The notes below the pieces were generated by a model. That model was not told the origin of the DNA and searched no databases. It saw only the letters and a list, made by a program, of their open reading frames with translations. Shown here one piece after another: positions 25,027-34,126 of a stretch of 64,000 nucleotides of DNA (position 1 is the first letter of the stretch; each line of letters opens with the position of its first letter). The translations under genes and the position numbers were made by a program. The stretch covers positions 434,001 through 498,000 of the forward strand of contig OZ241918.1 of the NCBI GenBank assembly GCA_965203915.1, read 5' to 3'. Source of the stretch: JASGCL01 sp965203915 (GTDB lineage Bacteria; Pseudomonadota; Alphaproteobacteria; JASGCL01).

Positions 25027-26997
25027 TTATTGCTTGGCAATTTTATCAAGCATCGGCGCCAGGATGTGCCTGGCTTGCCATAGGCTGCCACTACGCGAAA
25101 GGTGATTATTATCGCGATACATGATCTCGTTTTGTTCGTTATAAACATGGCAAACCCCATGGGGGCAGAAATAGGGCAGGCTGTAAATAATTTCCGCGCC
25201 GTGAATTTCTTTGATAATGTTGAGGTAATCGCTTTGTGCCGCCGCCATGTCGGACAATGTGACGTCGCAATTTAATGCGGGTTTAAATAATATGGGACGC
25301 CATAAACAATTGCGCGGTGCATGACGAAATTCGGGGTTGTCGGTCAAATAATGAACATGCTTGCCCAAAGAATTAAAAACATCGATGGTGTTTTGAAAAA
25401 ATTGTTGATACAAATGGGGCGGTATGATCTCAAATGACGGTTTGGATTCCCAATAACCATAACCCTTGATATGGGTGCCGCGAAAGGCAAAGAAAACATC
25501 GGTGATATCTTTTTTATTTTTGAGGGCAGTGGTGATTTGTTGCAAATGGCGTCGACATCCTTCCCTATGTTTTGCGGTTTTGGCCATGGTTTCCATACCT
25601 AGCAGGGTTGGTTGGCACCAAGGGGAAAGCATAATGACATTGACGGGTTTGTTTTCTAAATAAGTTTTGATTCCGTAATAAGATTCCAAAGCATGGGAAT
25701 CGCCCAGCAACAAAATTGTTTTGTTGGCCCCCTTGTCATCAATCGCGCAAGCAATATCAAAACCATCGCCAAAATATTTTTTGCAATTTTTGATGTCGGT
25801 GGCATCGGTGTTAAAACCAACAAATTGCCGCTCGTCATAAACGGTGGTTTTATCCTTTATCCGCCACGGCAAGCCATGATAATGATAAGTTGCCGCACCA
25901 AGCACCGCCACAACCACCATACCGCCCAGCAAGTAAAAACTTTTCCTTGTTTGGTTTTTGCCAAACCTGATGGGTTTTTCGATGAATCGATAGGTTAAAA
26001 ACGCCAGGACAAATGATGCCGCCACAGCAGCGATGGTCATGGCAAGTGGCAATTCTTCCTGATTAATAATGCGTAAATAAATCAAAATAGGCCAATGCCA
26101 CAAATAAAGCGGGTAGCTGATAAGGCCAATCGCCACCAGCAAGCGACTGCCCAATATATATTTGTTGAATAGCGATGTTGCGCCAGCCATCAAGATAAGC
26201 GCACTGCCCAGCACCACAGGCAAGGCGCCCCAGCCAGGGTAAATACCCGATTGAATTTTAAACAGCATGGCGTAGGCGATGATACCCACCCCGCTCAATG
26301 ATAAAACATGACGTAGGAGGGATTGTATTTTTTTGTTAGCAATATTGTTGAGGGGCGATGGCCAGCAAGCCAACAATGCCCCCGTCATTAATTCCCAAAA
26401 TCGGCTAAAGGGGGAATAAAAATCGGCCGCAGTATTGTTATGATAAACAGCAATGTTGTAAGCAAAAGACGCCAACCAAAGCAGCGACAAAATAACAGGC
26501 AAATTATATTTTTTCTTATAGGCAAGAAACATGACCAATGGCCATAGGATATAAAATTGTTCTTCGATTCCCAAACTCCATAAATGCAACAGGGGTTTCG
26601 TTTTTAAATCAAAATAATTCATGCTTTCTTGCCAAGAAAAAAGATTGCTCACAAATGCGGCGCCAGCAAAAACATGCCCGCCCAGGGCTTGGTATTCATC
26701 GGCCAACAGGGCAAAATACCCAAAGCCAAGCGCAACAAACAACATAAGCAACAGGGCGGGGAAAATACGCCTAATGCGGCGGTGATAAAAATCGATGAAG
26801 CTGAAACTATTATTTTTTAAGCCCGATAAAATAATACCCGTGATAAGAAATCCAGAGATGACGAAGAAAATATCAACGCCGATAAAACCATTTCGTGAAT
26901 AATAAGAATTGGGGAAGGCATGAAAAATGACAACCAACAAAACCGCCACGGCGCGCAAGCCATCAATGTCACGGCGGTAAAAAGATTGTCCCTTCAT
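25027..26997 (-). CDS. Acyltransferase 3 family O-acetyltransferase with SGNH domain
   Basis: Integral membrane O-acetylase of the OafA/YrhL type that modifies surface polysaccharide or peptidoglycan. The N-terminal 350 residues have about ten hydrophobic segments and the family start YRRDIDGLRAVAVLLVVIFHA with the catalytic-type His, and GFIGVDIFFVISGFLI. The C-terminal part from about residue 400 is a periplasmic SGNH-like domain (LLGDSHALESYYG; later the DNNHLSRSG block with Asp and His). Start chosen at ATG 26997 to fit the family; ATG 27006 and TTG 27036 are in frame. A perfect inverted repeat (27006-27028) overlaps the start region. Confidence 0.9.
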   Translation of the reverse strand: MKGQSFYRRDIDGLRAVAVLLVVIFHAFPNSYYSRNGFIGVDIFFVISGFLITGIILSGLKNNSFSFIDFYHRRIRRIFPALLLMLFVALGFGYFALLADEYQALGGHVFAGAAFVSNLFSWQESMNYFDLKTKPLLHLWSLGIEEQFYILWPLVMFLAYKKKYNLPVILSLLWLASFAYNIAVYHNNTAADFYSPFSRFWELMTGALLACWPSPLNNIANKKIQSLLRHVLSLSGVGIIAYAMLFKIQSGIYPGWGALPVVLGSALILMAGATSLFNKYILGSRLLVAIGLISYPLYLWHWPILIYLRIINQEELPLAMTIAAVAASFVLAFLTYRFIEKPIRFGKNQTRKSFYLLGGMVVVAVLGAATYHYHGLPWRIKDKTTVYDERQFVGFNTDATDIKNCKKYFGDGFDIACAIDDKGANKTILLLGDSHALESYYGIKTYLENKPVNVIMLSPWCQPTLLGMETMAKTAKHREGCRRHLQQITTALKNKKDITDVFFAFRGTHIKGYGYWESKPSFEIIPPHLYQQFFQNTIDVFNSLGKHVHYLTDNPEFRHAPRNCLWRPILFKPALNCDVTLSDMAAAQSDYLNIIKEIHGAEIIYSLPYFCPHGVCHVYNEQNEIMYRDNNHLSRSGSLWQARHILAPMLDKIAKQ

Positions 26998-27005
26998 GGA
27001 AGACA

Positions 27006-27028
27006 TTGTGTAGCCATAGGCTACACAA
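27006..27028. repeat. Perfect 10-bp inverted repeat at the acyltransferase start
   Basis: Arms TTGTGTAGCC (27006-27015) and GGCTACACAA (27019-27028) with a three-base loop. In the minus-strand mRNA it would fold directly before or over the start codon. It could be an operator, or a structure hiding the ribosome site. Confidence 0.7.
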
Positions 27029-27057
27029 GAAAGCAATCAAATAAAGAATCTTATCAA

Positions 27058-27092
27058 AAAATAAATAATATCGTCTAGATATTATTTATTTT
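27058..27092. terminator. AT-rich 15-bp perfect hairpin, probable original carB terminator
   Basis: Arms 27058-27072 and 27078-27092 are perfectly complementary around the loop GTCTA. On the minus strand the second arm runs into T-rich sequence. It abuts copy A of the carB end, and the carB frame read through copy A stops inside it, so it probably was the terminator of ancestral carB. Confidence 0.6.
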
Positions 27093-27146
27093 ATCAACCG
27101 ATGATAATCTTGGATCGATTTCACGGTGGTTGGGCGGGCGGTGGCG
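27093..27146 (-). repeat. Copy A of the duplicated carB 3' end
   Basis: 54 bases that match 27937-27990 at 53 positions (the single change is in GATAATC versus GATATTC). Read in the carB frame it encodes the end of CarB with the variant tail SIQDYHRLIK and a stop. It is separated from carB by the NYN-gene cassette. Likely an attachment-site-like repeat. Confidence 0.9.
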
Positions 27147-27164
27147 TTTCTTAAATAATTATTT

Positions 27165-27770
27165 TTAATAATATTTGCTAGGTTTGTGAATAATATTGCC
27201 GTTGGCTAGGGTTATTGAATCAGGCAATAGATTTGCTTGTATTCTGGCACTGGTTATTTCTTCCCAAAATTGGGATAGTTTTATCATGCCACTCATTTTT
27301 GTCATATTGGGTGGGGTTAAAAGAAATATGAATTTATTCATTTCTTTTAATTTTTGGATGGCGGGTATGAAGTCAGTATCGTTGGTTATTATCATAGCGC
27401 AATCAAATTTATTTTCATAAGCATCGGCAACCATGTGAATAGACATTTTTACATCGGTCTCTTTTTCTTCATGCTTATTCCATTTGTGTTTGCATGAAGG
27501 GCATCTTGCGGCTTTTTTCTTAAAATGAGATATAGCGCAATGAACGCCCGTTGCTTCTAAGGCCTTTATGAGGGCATTGTGCCTTTGGTAAACATCCGCG
27601 CCCAACCATGTTGCAAAAGCACTATAATAATTGACTGCTTCCAGGGTTTTGCCATCTTTGCAGAAGGATTCACATAATGATTTGATATTTATCCATTTCA
27701 ATTTTTCATCATCACATTTTTTTATGCCATGATACAAATTATAACCATCAACATATGCAAGCACTCTCAT
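27165..27770 (-). CDS. NYN (LabA/DUF88) domain protein
   Basis: 201-residue predicted PIN-like ribonuclease of the NYN family. The strand-1 Asp lies in YVDGYNLYHG at residues 6-15, and the second acidic patch in IITNDTDFIPAIQKL near residue 115. A C-x2-C near residue 80 (CPSCKHKW) may bind zinc. NYN nucleases act on RNA in several defence and processing systems; no target can be told here. ATG 27770 is preceded by AAGGGA, so the longer frame to 27794 is not used. It has its own promoter (27876-27904) and sits between two 54-bp copies of the carB end. Confidence 0.85.
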   Translation of the reverse strand: MRVLAYVDGYNLYHGIKKCDDEKLKWINIKSLCESFCKDGKTLEAVNYYSAFATWLGADVYQRHNALIKALEATGVHCAISHFKKKAARCPSCKHKWNKHEEKETDVKMSIHMVADAYENKFDCAMIITNDTDFIPAIQKLKEMNKFIFLLTPPNMTKMSGMIKLSQFWEEITSARIQANLLPDSITLANGNIIHKPSKYY

Positions 27771-27875
27771 TGATTGTCCCTTTAAAAAAAGCAAGGGCGA
27801 GTGCGAAAAGATATTATCTAATCATACCCGCCCTGCACGCTCTGCTTACAAAGAAACAGAGATTAACATATAATA

Positions 27876-27904
27876 AACATAACAATTTGGTTGTAAATTG
27901 TCAA
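27876..27904 (-). promoter_or_regulatory. Predicted promoter of the NYN gene
   Basis: Minus strand TTGACA (27904-27899), 17 bases, TATGTT (27881-27876). It lies between the carB stop and the NYN gene, so the cassette carries its own promoter. Confidence 0.5.
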
Positions 27905-27923
27905 TATAGCAATAACTACTATA

Positions 27924-30900
27924 TTAGTTATCGCTAATCAACCGATGATATTCTTGGATCGATTTCACGGTGGTTGGGCGGGCGGTGGCGGCGACGACTT
28001 GGGCCATGGCGCGGATGGTGGTGAAGTAAGGAATATGATTTTTCACCGCCAGGGCGCGGATGGTTTTGGCGTCGCCGCGGCTGGTGCGGCCCGCCATGGT
28101 GTTGAATATCATGGCTATTTCTTTTTTCATTAATAATGCCAACACCGATGAAGTTTTTTCTTTTTGTTGGCTGATTTTATTCAACAGGGTGATGTTCGTC
28201 ACGCCACCCGCGGTCAATGCCGCCGCCGTGCCCGCCGTGGCGCAAATGGTGAAACCCTGGGCCTGTAATTTTTTGGCAAGGGGCAGGATGGCGGGTTTAT
28301 CTTCGTCCTTCACCGATATGAAAACATTGCCTTTGTCGGGAATGCCCGCCCCCGCCGCCAATTGCGATTTGGCAAAGGACGCCGACAGGGTTCTGTCTAT
28401 CCCCATCACTTCCCCCGTTGAACGCATTTCAGGGCCAAGGGCGACCTCCGCCCCCCTGATATTATTGCTATCAGAAAAATTGATAAAGCGGTCGAAGGGG
28501 AAAACCGCTTCCTTGACCGAAACAAATGGCAAGGCCTGCATCTGCTTCACCGATAATGGTCGGGGTAGGTTTTGTAATTTTTCTCCCGCCATCACCCTCG
28601 CCCCCATTTCGGCCAGGGGATAACCCGTTGCCTTGGCAACGAATGGCGCGGTGCGGCTGGCGCGGGGATTCATTTCCAGGATAAAAATATTGGTGTAATC
28701 GCCAGCGTTATCTTTGGTGATGGCAAATTGAATATTCATCAAGCCCTTTACTTGTAATTCTTTGCCAAGCGCGATGGTTTGTTGTTCGATTTGTTGCAAT
28801 GTTTTTTCCGACAGAGAAAAACTTGGCAAGGCGCAAGCCGAATCGCCCGAATGGACGCCAGCCTCCTCTATATGTTCCATAATCCCCGCCACCAAAACTT
28901 CATCACCATCGGCGATGGCGTCGACATCAATTTCGATGGCGTCGCTTAGGTATTTGTCGATGAGCACGGGGTGTTGCTTAAAGCCATCGAGCGATGCCAT
29001 CATGACCTCGTCAATAATTTTTTTAAAAGATTCTTCATCATAGGCAATTTCCATCGCACGCCCACCCAACACAAATGATGGGCGCAACATAACGGGAAAG
29101 CCAATTTGTTTGGCAAATTTTAAGGCATCATCACGGTTGGTGGCGGTAAAATTGGCGGCCTGTTGCAATCCCAATTTATTCAGGGTTTTGTTATCCAGGG
29201 TTTTGCTGAAAAGTTTGCGGTCCTCGGCCAAATGAATCGCGTTCAAACTTGTTCCCAAAATCCTATATCCCGCATCCACAATATCCTGCGCCAATTTTAA
29301 CGGGGTTTGCCCGCCATATTGCACTATCACGCCCAACACTTCGCCCCGCTCCGATTCCTTATCCAAAATATTCAACACATGTTCTGCGGTCAGGGGTTCG
29401 AAATATAATCGGTCGGCGGTGTCGTAATCGGTCGACACGGTTTCGGGGTTGCAATTAATCATGATTGTTTCGTAGCCGTGTTTTTTTAACGACAGGGCGG
29501 CATGGACGCAGGCATAATCAAATTCAATCCCCTGGCCAATGCGGTTGGGCCCGCCGCCCAAGATGACAATTTTTTTGCGGTTGGAAACATCGGCCTCGTC
29601 TTCGCCTGGTTCATACTTACCATCGACAAAATGCCCCTCGTAAGAAGAATAAAGATAAGGCGTGGGCGATGGGAATTCCCCCGCGCAGGAATCGATACGT
29701 TTGAAAACGGGGGCGATGCCAAGGGATTTGCGGCACTGACGAAGGCCTTTCTCTGTCACCCAATTCTTATCGCCAGAATAACCAGGCAACTTGTTAAAAT
29801 CATACATTAACTTACTGATGGTGGCGTCGGTGTAACCGCCCTTTTTTAATGCCAAAAATTGTTCGATGGTTATCGGTGGTTTTGGACTTTTGCTGATATT
29901 TATCATCGATTCCCTTGGCTCCATACCGACAATTTCCTTTATCTGTTGCAAAAACCATTTGTCGATATTGGTTAATTCATAAATGTTTTCTATCGATTCG
30001 CCAACGAGAAAGGCCGATGCAACATGATAGATACGGTCAGGCGTTGGCCGCGATAATAATTCTTGCCAATCCACGCCGTCCCGCCAATGAAATTGGCGTT
30101 CTTTGGGGGCATGGGGAATATCCCCAGGCACTATTTTTTCTTTGATATCGGTTAGTTGCCAACCGCTGGCCGATGGCGTCTCCAAACTGGCGATGGCCTT
30201 CATAAAACTTTCTTTAAAATTTCTGCCAATCGCCATCACTTCGCCGACCGACTTCATGGTGGTGGTCAATGTATCATCCGCGCCCTTAAATTTTTCAAAT
30301 GCAAAACGCGGAATTTTTGTCACCACATAATCCAACGTTGGTTCAAAACTGGCGGGAATTTTTCCACCCGTGATGTCGTTGGGCAATTCATCCAATGTAT
30401 AACCCACCGCCAACAACGCCGCCACCTTGGCAATGGGGAATCCCGTTGCCTTCGACGCCAATGCCGACGACCGCGAAACCCGTGGATTCATTTCAATCAC
30501 CACCATCTCGCCATTCTTCGGGTTGATGGCAAATTGCACATTGGACCCGCCAGTCTCAACCCCAATTTCGCGCAACACCGCCAAACTGGCAAGGCGCATG
30601 GCTTGGTATTCTTTGTCGGTAAGGGTTAGGGCGGGGGCAATGGTGATGGAATCGCCCGTATGCACCCCCATGGGGTCAAGGTTTTCTATCGAACAGATAA
30701 TAATGGCGTTGTCGTTTTTATCGCGCACCACCTCCATCTCGAATTCCTTCCAACCCAACACCGACTGTTCCACCAACACCGAACCTTGACCATTGGTGGC
30801 AAGGTTGCTTTCTTGCAAGCCATAGGTAACCTTATCAAAATATTCTTGGGTGTGATGGGCAATGCCGCCGCCGCGCCCACCCAGGGTAAAACTGGGGCGA

Positions 30901-31421
30901 ATGATGGCTGGCAAGCCAATTTTTTGTAATGCCTCCTTGGCATCATCTTGATCCTTAACCAACATGGCGGCGGGGGTTTTTAACCCGATACGTTTCATGG
31001 CTTGGCGAAATTGTTCGCGGTCTTCGGCCATGTCAATCGCGGCGGGTCGCGCGCCAATTATTTCTATACCCAATTCTTCCAACACCCCATTTTTATGCAA
31101 CGCCATGGCGGTGTTAAGGGCGGTTTGCCCGCCCATGGTGGGAAGCAGAACCATTTTTTCATCGGGGTGTAATTCTCTTTCGCGTTTTAAAATATCCGCA
31201 ACAACCTCGGGCGTGATAGGTTCGATGTATGTCGCATCGGCCATGCTCGGGTCGGTCATGATGGTCGCGGGGTTGGAATTAACCAGGGCGATACGATACC
31301 CCTCCTGCTTCAATGCCTTGCAAGCCTGGGTGCCAGAATAATCAAATTCGGTGGCCTGACCGATAACTATCGGTCCCGCGCCAATGATAAAAATGGCTGA
31401 GATGTCTTTTCTTCTGGGCAT
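27924..31421 (-). CDS. carB: Carbamoyl-phosphate synthase large subunit
   Basis: Makes carbamoyl phosphate for arginine and pyrimidine synthesis from ammonia supplied by CarA, bicarbonate and two ATP. The 1165-residue chain has two ATP-grasp halves: the first starts with IGAGPIVIGQATEFDYSG, the second with ILGGGPNRIGQGIEFDYAC near residue 655. A C-terminal MGS-like allosteric domain contains the block FNTMAGRTSRGD. The length is greater than the roughly 1070 residues of E. coli because of internal insertions. carA is not adjacent. The last 54 coding bases before the tail ISDN are repeated downstream at 27093-27146, so the final four residues come from inserted DNA. Confidence 0.98.
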   Translation of the reverse strand: MPRRKDISAIFIIGAGPIVIGQATEFDYSGTQACKALKQEGYRIALVNSNPATIMTDPSMADATYIEPITPEVVADILKRERELHPDEKMVLLPTMGGQTALNTAMALHKNGVLEELGIEIIGARPAAIDMAEDREQFRQAMKRIGLKTPAAMLVKDQDDAKEALQKIGLPAIIRPSFTLGGRGGGIAHHTQEYFDKVTYGLQESNLATNGQGSVLVEQSVLGWKEFEMEVVRDKNDNAIIICSIENLDPMGVHTGDSITIAPALTLTDKEYQAMRLASLAVLREIGVETGGSNVQFAINPKNGEMVVIEMNPRVSRSSALASKATGFPIAKVAALLAVGYTLDELPNDITGGKIPASFEPTLDYVVTKIPRFAFEKFKGADDTLTTTMKSVGEVMAIGRNFKESFMKAIASLETPSASGWQLTDIKEKIVPGDIPHAPKERQFHWRDGVDWQELLSRPTPDRIYHVASAFLVGESIENIYELTNIDKWFLQQIKEIVGMEPRESMINISKSPKPPITIEQFLALKKGGYTDATISKLMYDFNKLPGYSGDKNWVTEKGLRQCRKSLGIAPVFKRIDSCAGEFPSPTPYLYSSYEGHFVDGKYEPGEDEADVSNRKKIVILGGGPNRIGQGIEFDYACVHAALSLKKHGYETIMINCNPETVSTDYDTADRLYFEPLTAEHVLNILDKESERGEVLGVIVQYGGQTPLKLAQDIVDAGYRILGTSLNAIHLAEDRKLFSKTLDNKTLNKLGLQQAANFTATNRDDALKFAKQIGFPVMLRPSFVLGGRAMEIAYDEESFKKIIDEVMMASLDGFKQHPVLIDKYLSDAIEIDVDAIADGDEVLVAGIMEHIEEAGVHSGDSACALPSFSLSEKTLQQIEQQTIALGKELQVKGLMNIQFAITKDNAGDYTNIFILEMNPRASRTAPFVAKATGYPLAEMGARVMAGEKLQNLPRPLSVKQMQALPFVSVKEAVFPFDRFINFSDSNNIRGAEVALGPEMRSTGEVMGIDRTLSASFAKSQLAAGAGIPDKGNVFISVKDEDKPAILPLAKKLQAQGFTICATAGTAAALTAGGVTNITLLNKISQQKEKTSSVLALLMKKEIAMIFNTMAGRTSRGDAKTIRALAVKNHIPYFTTIRAMAQVVAATARPTTVKSIQEYHRLISDN
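27937..27990 (-). repeat. Copy B of the duplicated carB 3' end (in carB)
   Basis: 54-base segment inside carB, 53/54 identical to 27093-27146 and in the same orientation. Together the two copies bracket 790 bases holding only the NYN gene and its promoter. Confidence 0.9.
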
Positions 31422-31627
31422 GCAAGTTTAATGAATAAGATTGATTCTAGGTAAGCGTCAAGTGTTGCTTTTGTATAAAAATACACAAAATGAAAGATGT
31501 TTTTTGTTAAGGTCTATATATCAGCGCAATATTAAATAGCAAGCCATATGGGTTTACCCAACCACGCTTGACAAGCGATTGTTTTTGTTTTTTAACAGGC
31601 AAGCCAAACAATCCCAACAAGTTGACG

Positions 31628-33232
31628 ATGAACAAAGAGATTAATAAAAGTCGTAAAAAAATGCCCGAGGCTTTATCGCCCCGCGCGTTGCAAGCCATTT
31701 TCGCGCCGCGTTATCGGTTGTTGAATATGTTGGCGCAATTACGGCGCGGGGAAAAATTATCGTCAGAGGATGCACTTTATTACAGCCGCCTGTTGCCTGG
31801 CATGCCGTCTGACGAAAAACATAAACGCTTGGCAAGGTTGGAAGAACGTTGGGCCCCCGACAAAATAAAACAAGATATGGAATTGGTGGCGGATCTCCTT
31901 TCGCCCGATAAGCGTGATTTTATTGAACGTTGCAAAAAAAAAGACGCGATGTTGGATTTATCGTTTTTAGATTTTGAACCTCATGATATTATTTTTGAAC
32001 AATCGCTTGATTTCCACCTGCCCATTTCTTTTTTGCATAGCGAATTTGGCGAAGTTTATGTGCAATGGGCGCGGTTTCAAAAAAAAGTAAATTTCCGCGC
32101 CGCGGTTTTTCATAAAAAAATTAAATTTATCGATTCGACATTTGATAATATCGCCAATTTTGAATTTAGCGTTTTTCATAAAAAAGCGGAATTTTCAGGC
32201 ATTTATTTTCACGACCGCGCGGTGTTTAATTTTGCCATTTTTGAAAATTATGTCAGTTTTAAAGGCTCGTCCTTTCATGCCCTGTTAATCGATGAATCGC
32301 ATTTTTCTATCTTGCCCAACTTTCGCTATACTTTGTTCGACAAACAAATAAGGTTTCATTCGGTTTACATCCCCGCGCCACACGAAAGTGTTGCGCACGA
32401 CGACCGCAAAGAAAAATTGGCAAACCTGTCGGCGGCTGATAAAAGACGGCGCGATAAAAGCTACGAAGATAAATATCGCACCTTAAAAGAAATGGCGGCG
32501 GTCACCAACGACCATGTTCATGAACATGAATTTTATGGTTATGAATTGGAATCAAAATGGTTGTTCAAAGAATTTATCGGCCGATGGGTGGCGTGGGTTG
32601 GCGCGCCATGGTTGTTTTTATTTTTCTTGATGGTGGAAAAAAATTTTTGGCCCTTGGTTATCTTGCCGTTATTTTTTGCTACCTTTACCTATTTACCAAT
32701 TTTTATTATGGCGGAAGAATGGTTGCGCAAACACCTGCGCCATGATGGCAAGGATGAAACCAATGTTTCCTCAACGGCTTCGCGTCATATGTTACAAATA
32801 TTTGGGCAGAGGTTTTCTCATATCGTCTACCTCTATTTGTTGCGTATTTATTGGTTGTTTTCTTATTATGGGCAAAGTTTGGCGCGGCCCTTCCTGGGTT
32901 TTATTTTGCTGCCCTTTATTTTTGCCTTAAGTTATTGGCGGCCCGAAAAAAATGTTTCTTTCGATGATGCTTTCCATTTCTCCATCCTCAACATGATACC
33001 TGGCAACAGCCTCTTCCGATTTAATCATTTGGAATATTTGAAAGAAAAAATTTTTGGCGCGGCGGCTTCAACCACCATGGGCCAGGCACCGCGTTTCGAA
33101 TCCCTCACCGTTACCTACCCCAAAGAAATTACTTTTGTTTATGATACGTTGCTCCATGCCCAAGAATTCCTATCCCTGCTGTTTATTTTCTTGGTCGGGC
33201 TTGCCTTACGCAACAAATTTCGTATTGTGTAA
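31628..33232 (+). CDS. Membrane protein with pentapeptide-like F-repeats
   Basis: Unrecognised 534-residue protein. An N-terminal charged region is followed, at about residues 125-245, by a run of Phe-rich pentad repeats (NFRAAVFHKKIKF, DNIANFEFSVFHKKAEF, RAVFNFAIFENYVSF) that looks like a right-handed pentapeptide beta-helix. After a basic helix, four to five hydrophobic segments follow from about residue 310 to the end. This layout resembles pentapeptide proteins joined to ion-channel-like membrane domains, but no selectivity motif is visible. I start at ATG 31628; the upstream TTG at 31568 is less likely. It is followed by an SDR gene on the same strand. Confidence 0.65.
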   Translation: MNKEINKSRKKMPEALSPRALQAIFAPRYRLLNMLAQLRRGEKLSSEDALYYSRLLPGMPSDEKHKRLARLEERWAPDKIKQDMELVADLLSPDKRDFIERCKKKDAMLDLSFLDFEPHDIIFEQSLDFHLPISFLHSEFGEVYVQWARFQKKVNFRAAVFHKKIKFIDSTFDNIANFEFSVFHKKAEFSGIYFHDRAVFNFAIFENYVSFKGSSFHALLIDESHFSILPNFRYTLFDKQIRFHSVYIPAPHESVAHDDRKEKLANLSAADKRRRDKSYEDKYRTLKEMAAVTNDHVHEHEFYGYELESKWLFKEFIGRWVAWVGAPWLFLFFLMVEKNFWPLVILPLFFATFTYLPIFIMAEEWLRKHLRHDGKDETNVSSTASRHMLQIFGQRFSHIVYLYLLRIYWLFSYYGQSLARPFLGFILLPFIFALSYWRPEKNVSFDDAFHFSILNMIPGNSLFRFNHLEYLKEKIFGAAASTTMGQAPRFESLTVTYPKEITFVYDTLLHAQEFLSLLFIFLVGLALRNKFRIV

Positions 33233-33247
33233 TTTTTGTAAATATTC

Positions 33248-34126
33248 ATGATGACAAGTATTTTATGTTTGGGCTTTGGGTTTTGCGCCAACGGGCTGTG
33301 GCATGATGCCCGCGAATATCCAGGCGCGATACAATTTTCCATGGCGGCCAGTTATCGCGATGAAGAAAAAAAACATCTGTTGCAGCAAAAAAAAATAACC
33401 CCTTATTTGTTTGGCGATTCTTCCCTGACGACCGCCCTGGCGGAAAACGATGTCTGGCTTATCTCCGCCGCGCCTGGTGCTGACGGCGACCCCATGTTGG
33501 CGCGTTATGGCGACAGGGTGGAAAAATTAGCGGGTGAAAAAAAAATTATTTATCTTTCGACCACGGGGGTTTATGGCAACCACGACGGCGCATGGGTGGA
33601 TGAAACCAGCATTTTAAAAGCCCAATCCCAACGCGGGCAACGCAGGATAGATGCCGAGCAAGCGTGGCAAGGGCACGGTGCAACGATATTGCGGTTGGGC
33701 GGGATCTATGGCCCGTTGCTTGATGGCATGGGGCAAAATACCTTGCAATCCATCCTTGACGGCACGGCGCGGCGTATCGAAAAAAATGGTCAAGTGTTTG
33801 GCAGGATTCATGTCGCCGATATAGCCCGCGCGATTGATAAGTTGTTGCAAAAAAATATCAAGGGCGAGGTTTTTAATTTGGTCGATGACGAACCCGCCAA
33901 CCCGCGCGCGGTGGTGGATTATGGTTTTGCTTTGCTGGGGCGCGACCTGCCGCCGCTAGAAAATTTTGAAGAGGCCAAGCATAGCATGTCGCCGATGGCG
34001 CAAAGTTTTTTTGCCGATAACAAACGGGTTAGAAATGATAAATGCAAAAAAATACTGGGCTGGCAACCGCAATACCCTAGCTACCGCGAAGGACTAACCA
34101 TGATAAAAAATCGCATGACAACATGA
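33248..34126 (+). CDS. NAD(P)-dependent epimerase/SDR-like protein, YeeZ type
   Basis: 292-residue atypical SDR. The Rossmann N-terminus is GFGFCANGL; STTGVYGNHDGAWVDE and RLGGIYGP match the YeeZ-type branch of the epimerase family. The canonical Tyr-x3-Lys pair is not clear, so it may bind a cofactor without classical SDR catalysis. Substrate unknown. It starts 15 bases after the membrane protein, and its stop overlaps truA in an ATGA. Confidence 0.78.
   Translation: MMTSILCLGFGFCANGLWHDAREYPGAIQFSMAASYRDEEKKHLLQQKKITPYLFGDSSLTTALAENDVWLISAAPGADGDPMLARYGDRVEKLAGEKKIIYLSTTGVYGNHDGAWVDETSILKAQSQRGQRRIDAEQAWQGHGATILRLGGIYGPLLDGMGQNTLQSILDGTARRIEKNGQVFGRIHVADIARAIDKLLQKNIKGEVFNLVDDEPANPRAVVDYGFALLGRDLPPLENFEEAKHSMSPMAQSFFADNKRVRNDKCKKILGWQPQYPSYREGLTMIKNRMTT

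Noticed and set aside
27924..31421. CarB longer than E. coli CarB as a fusion or inserted domain
   Set aside because: All standard domains are in order, and alphaproteobacterial CarB is commonly longer through internal insertions.
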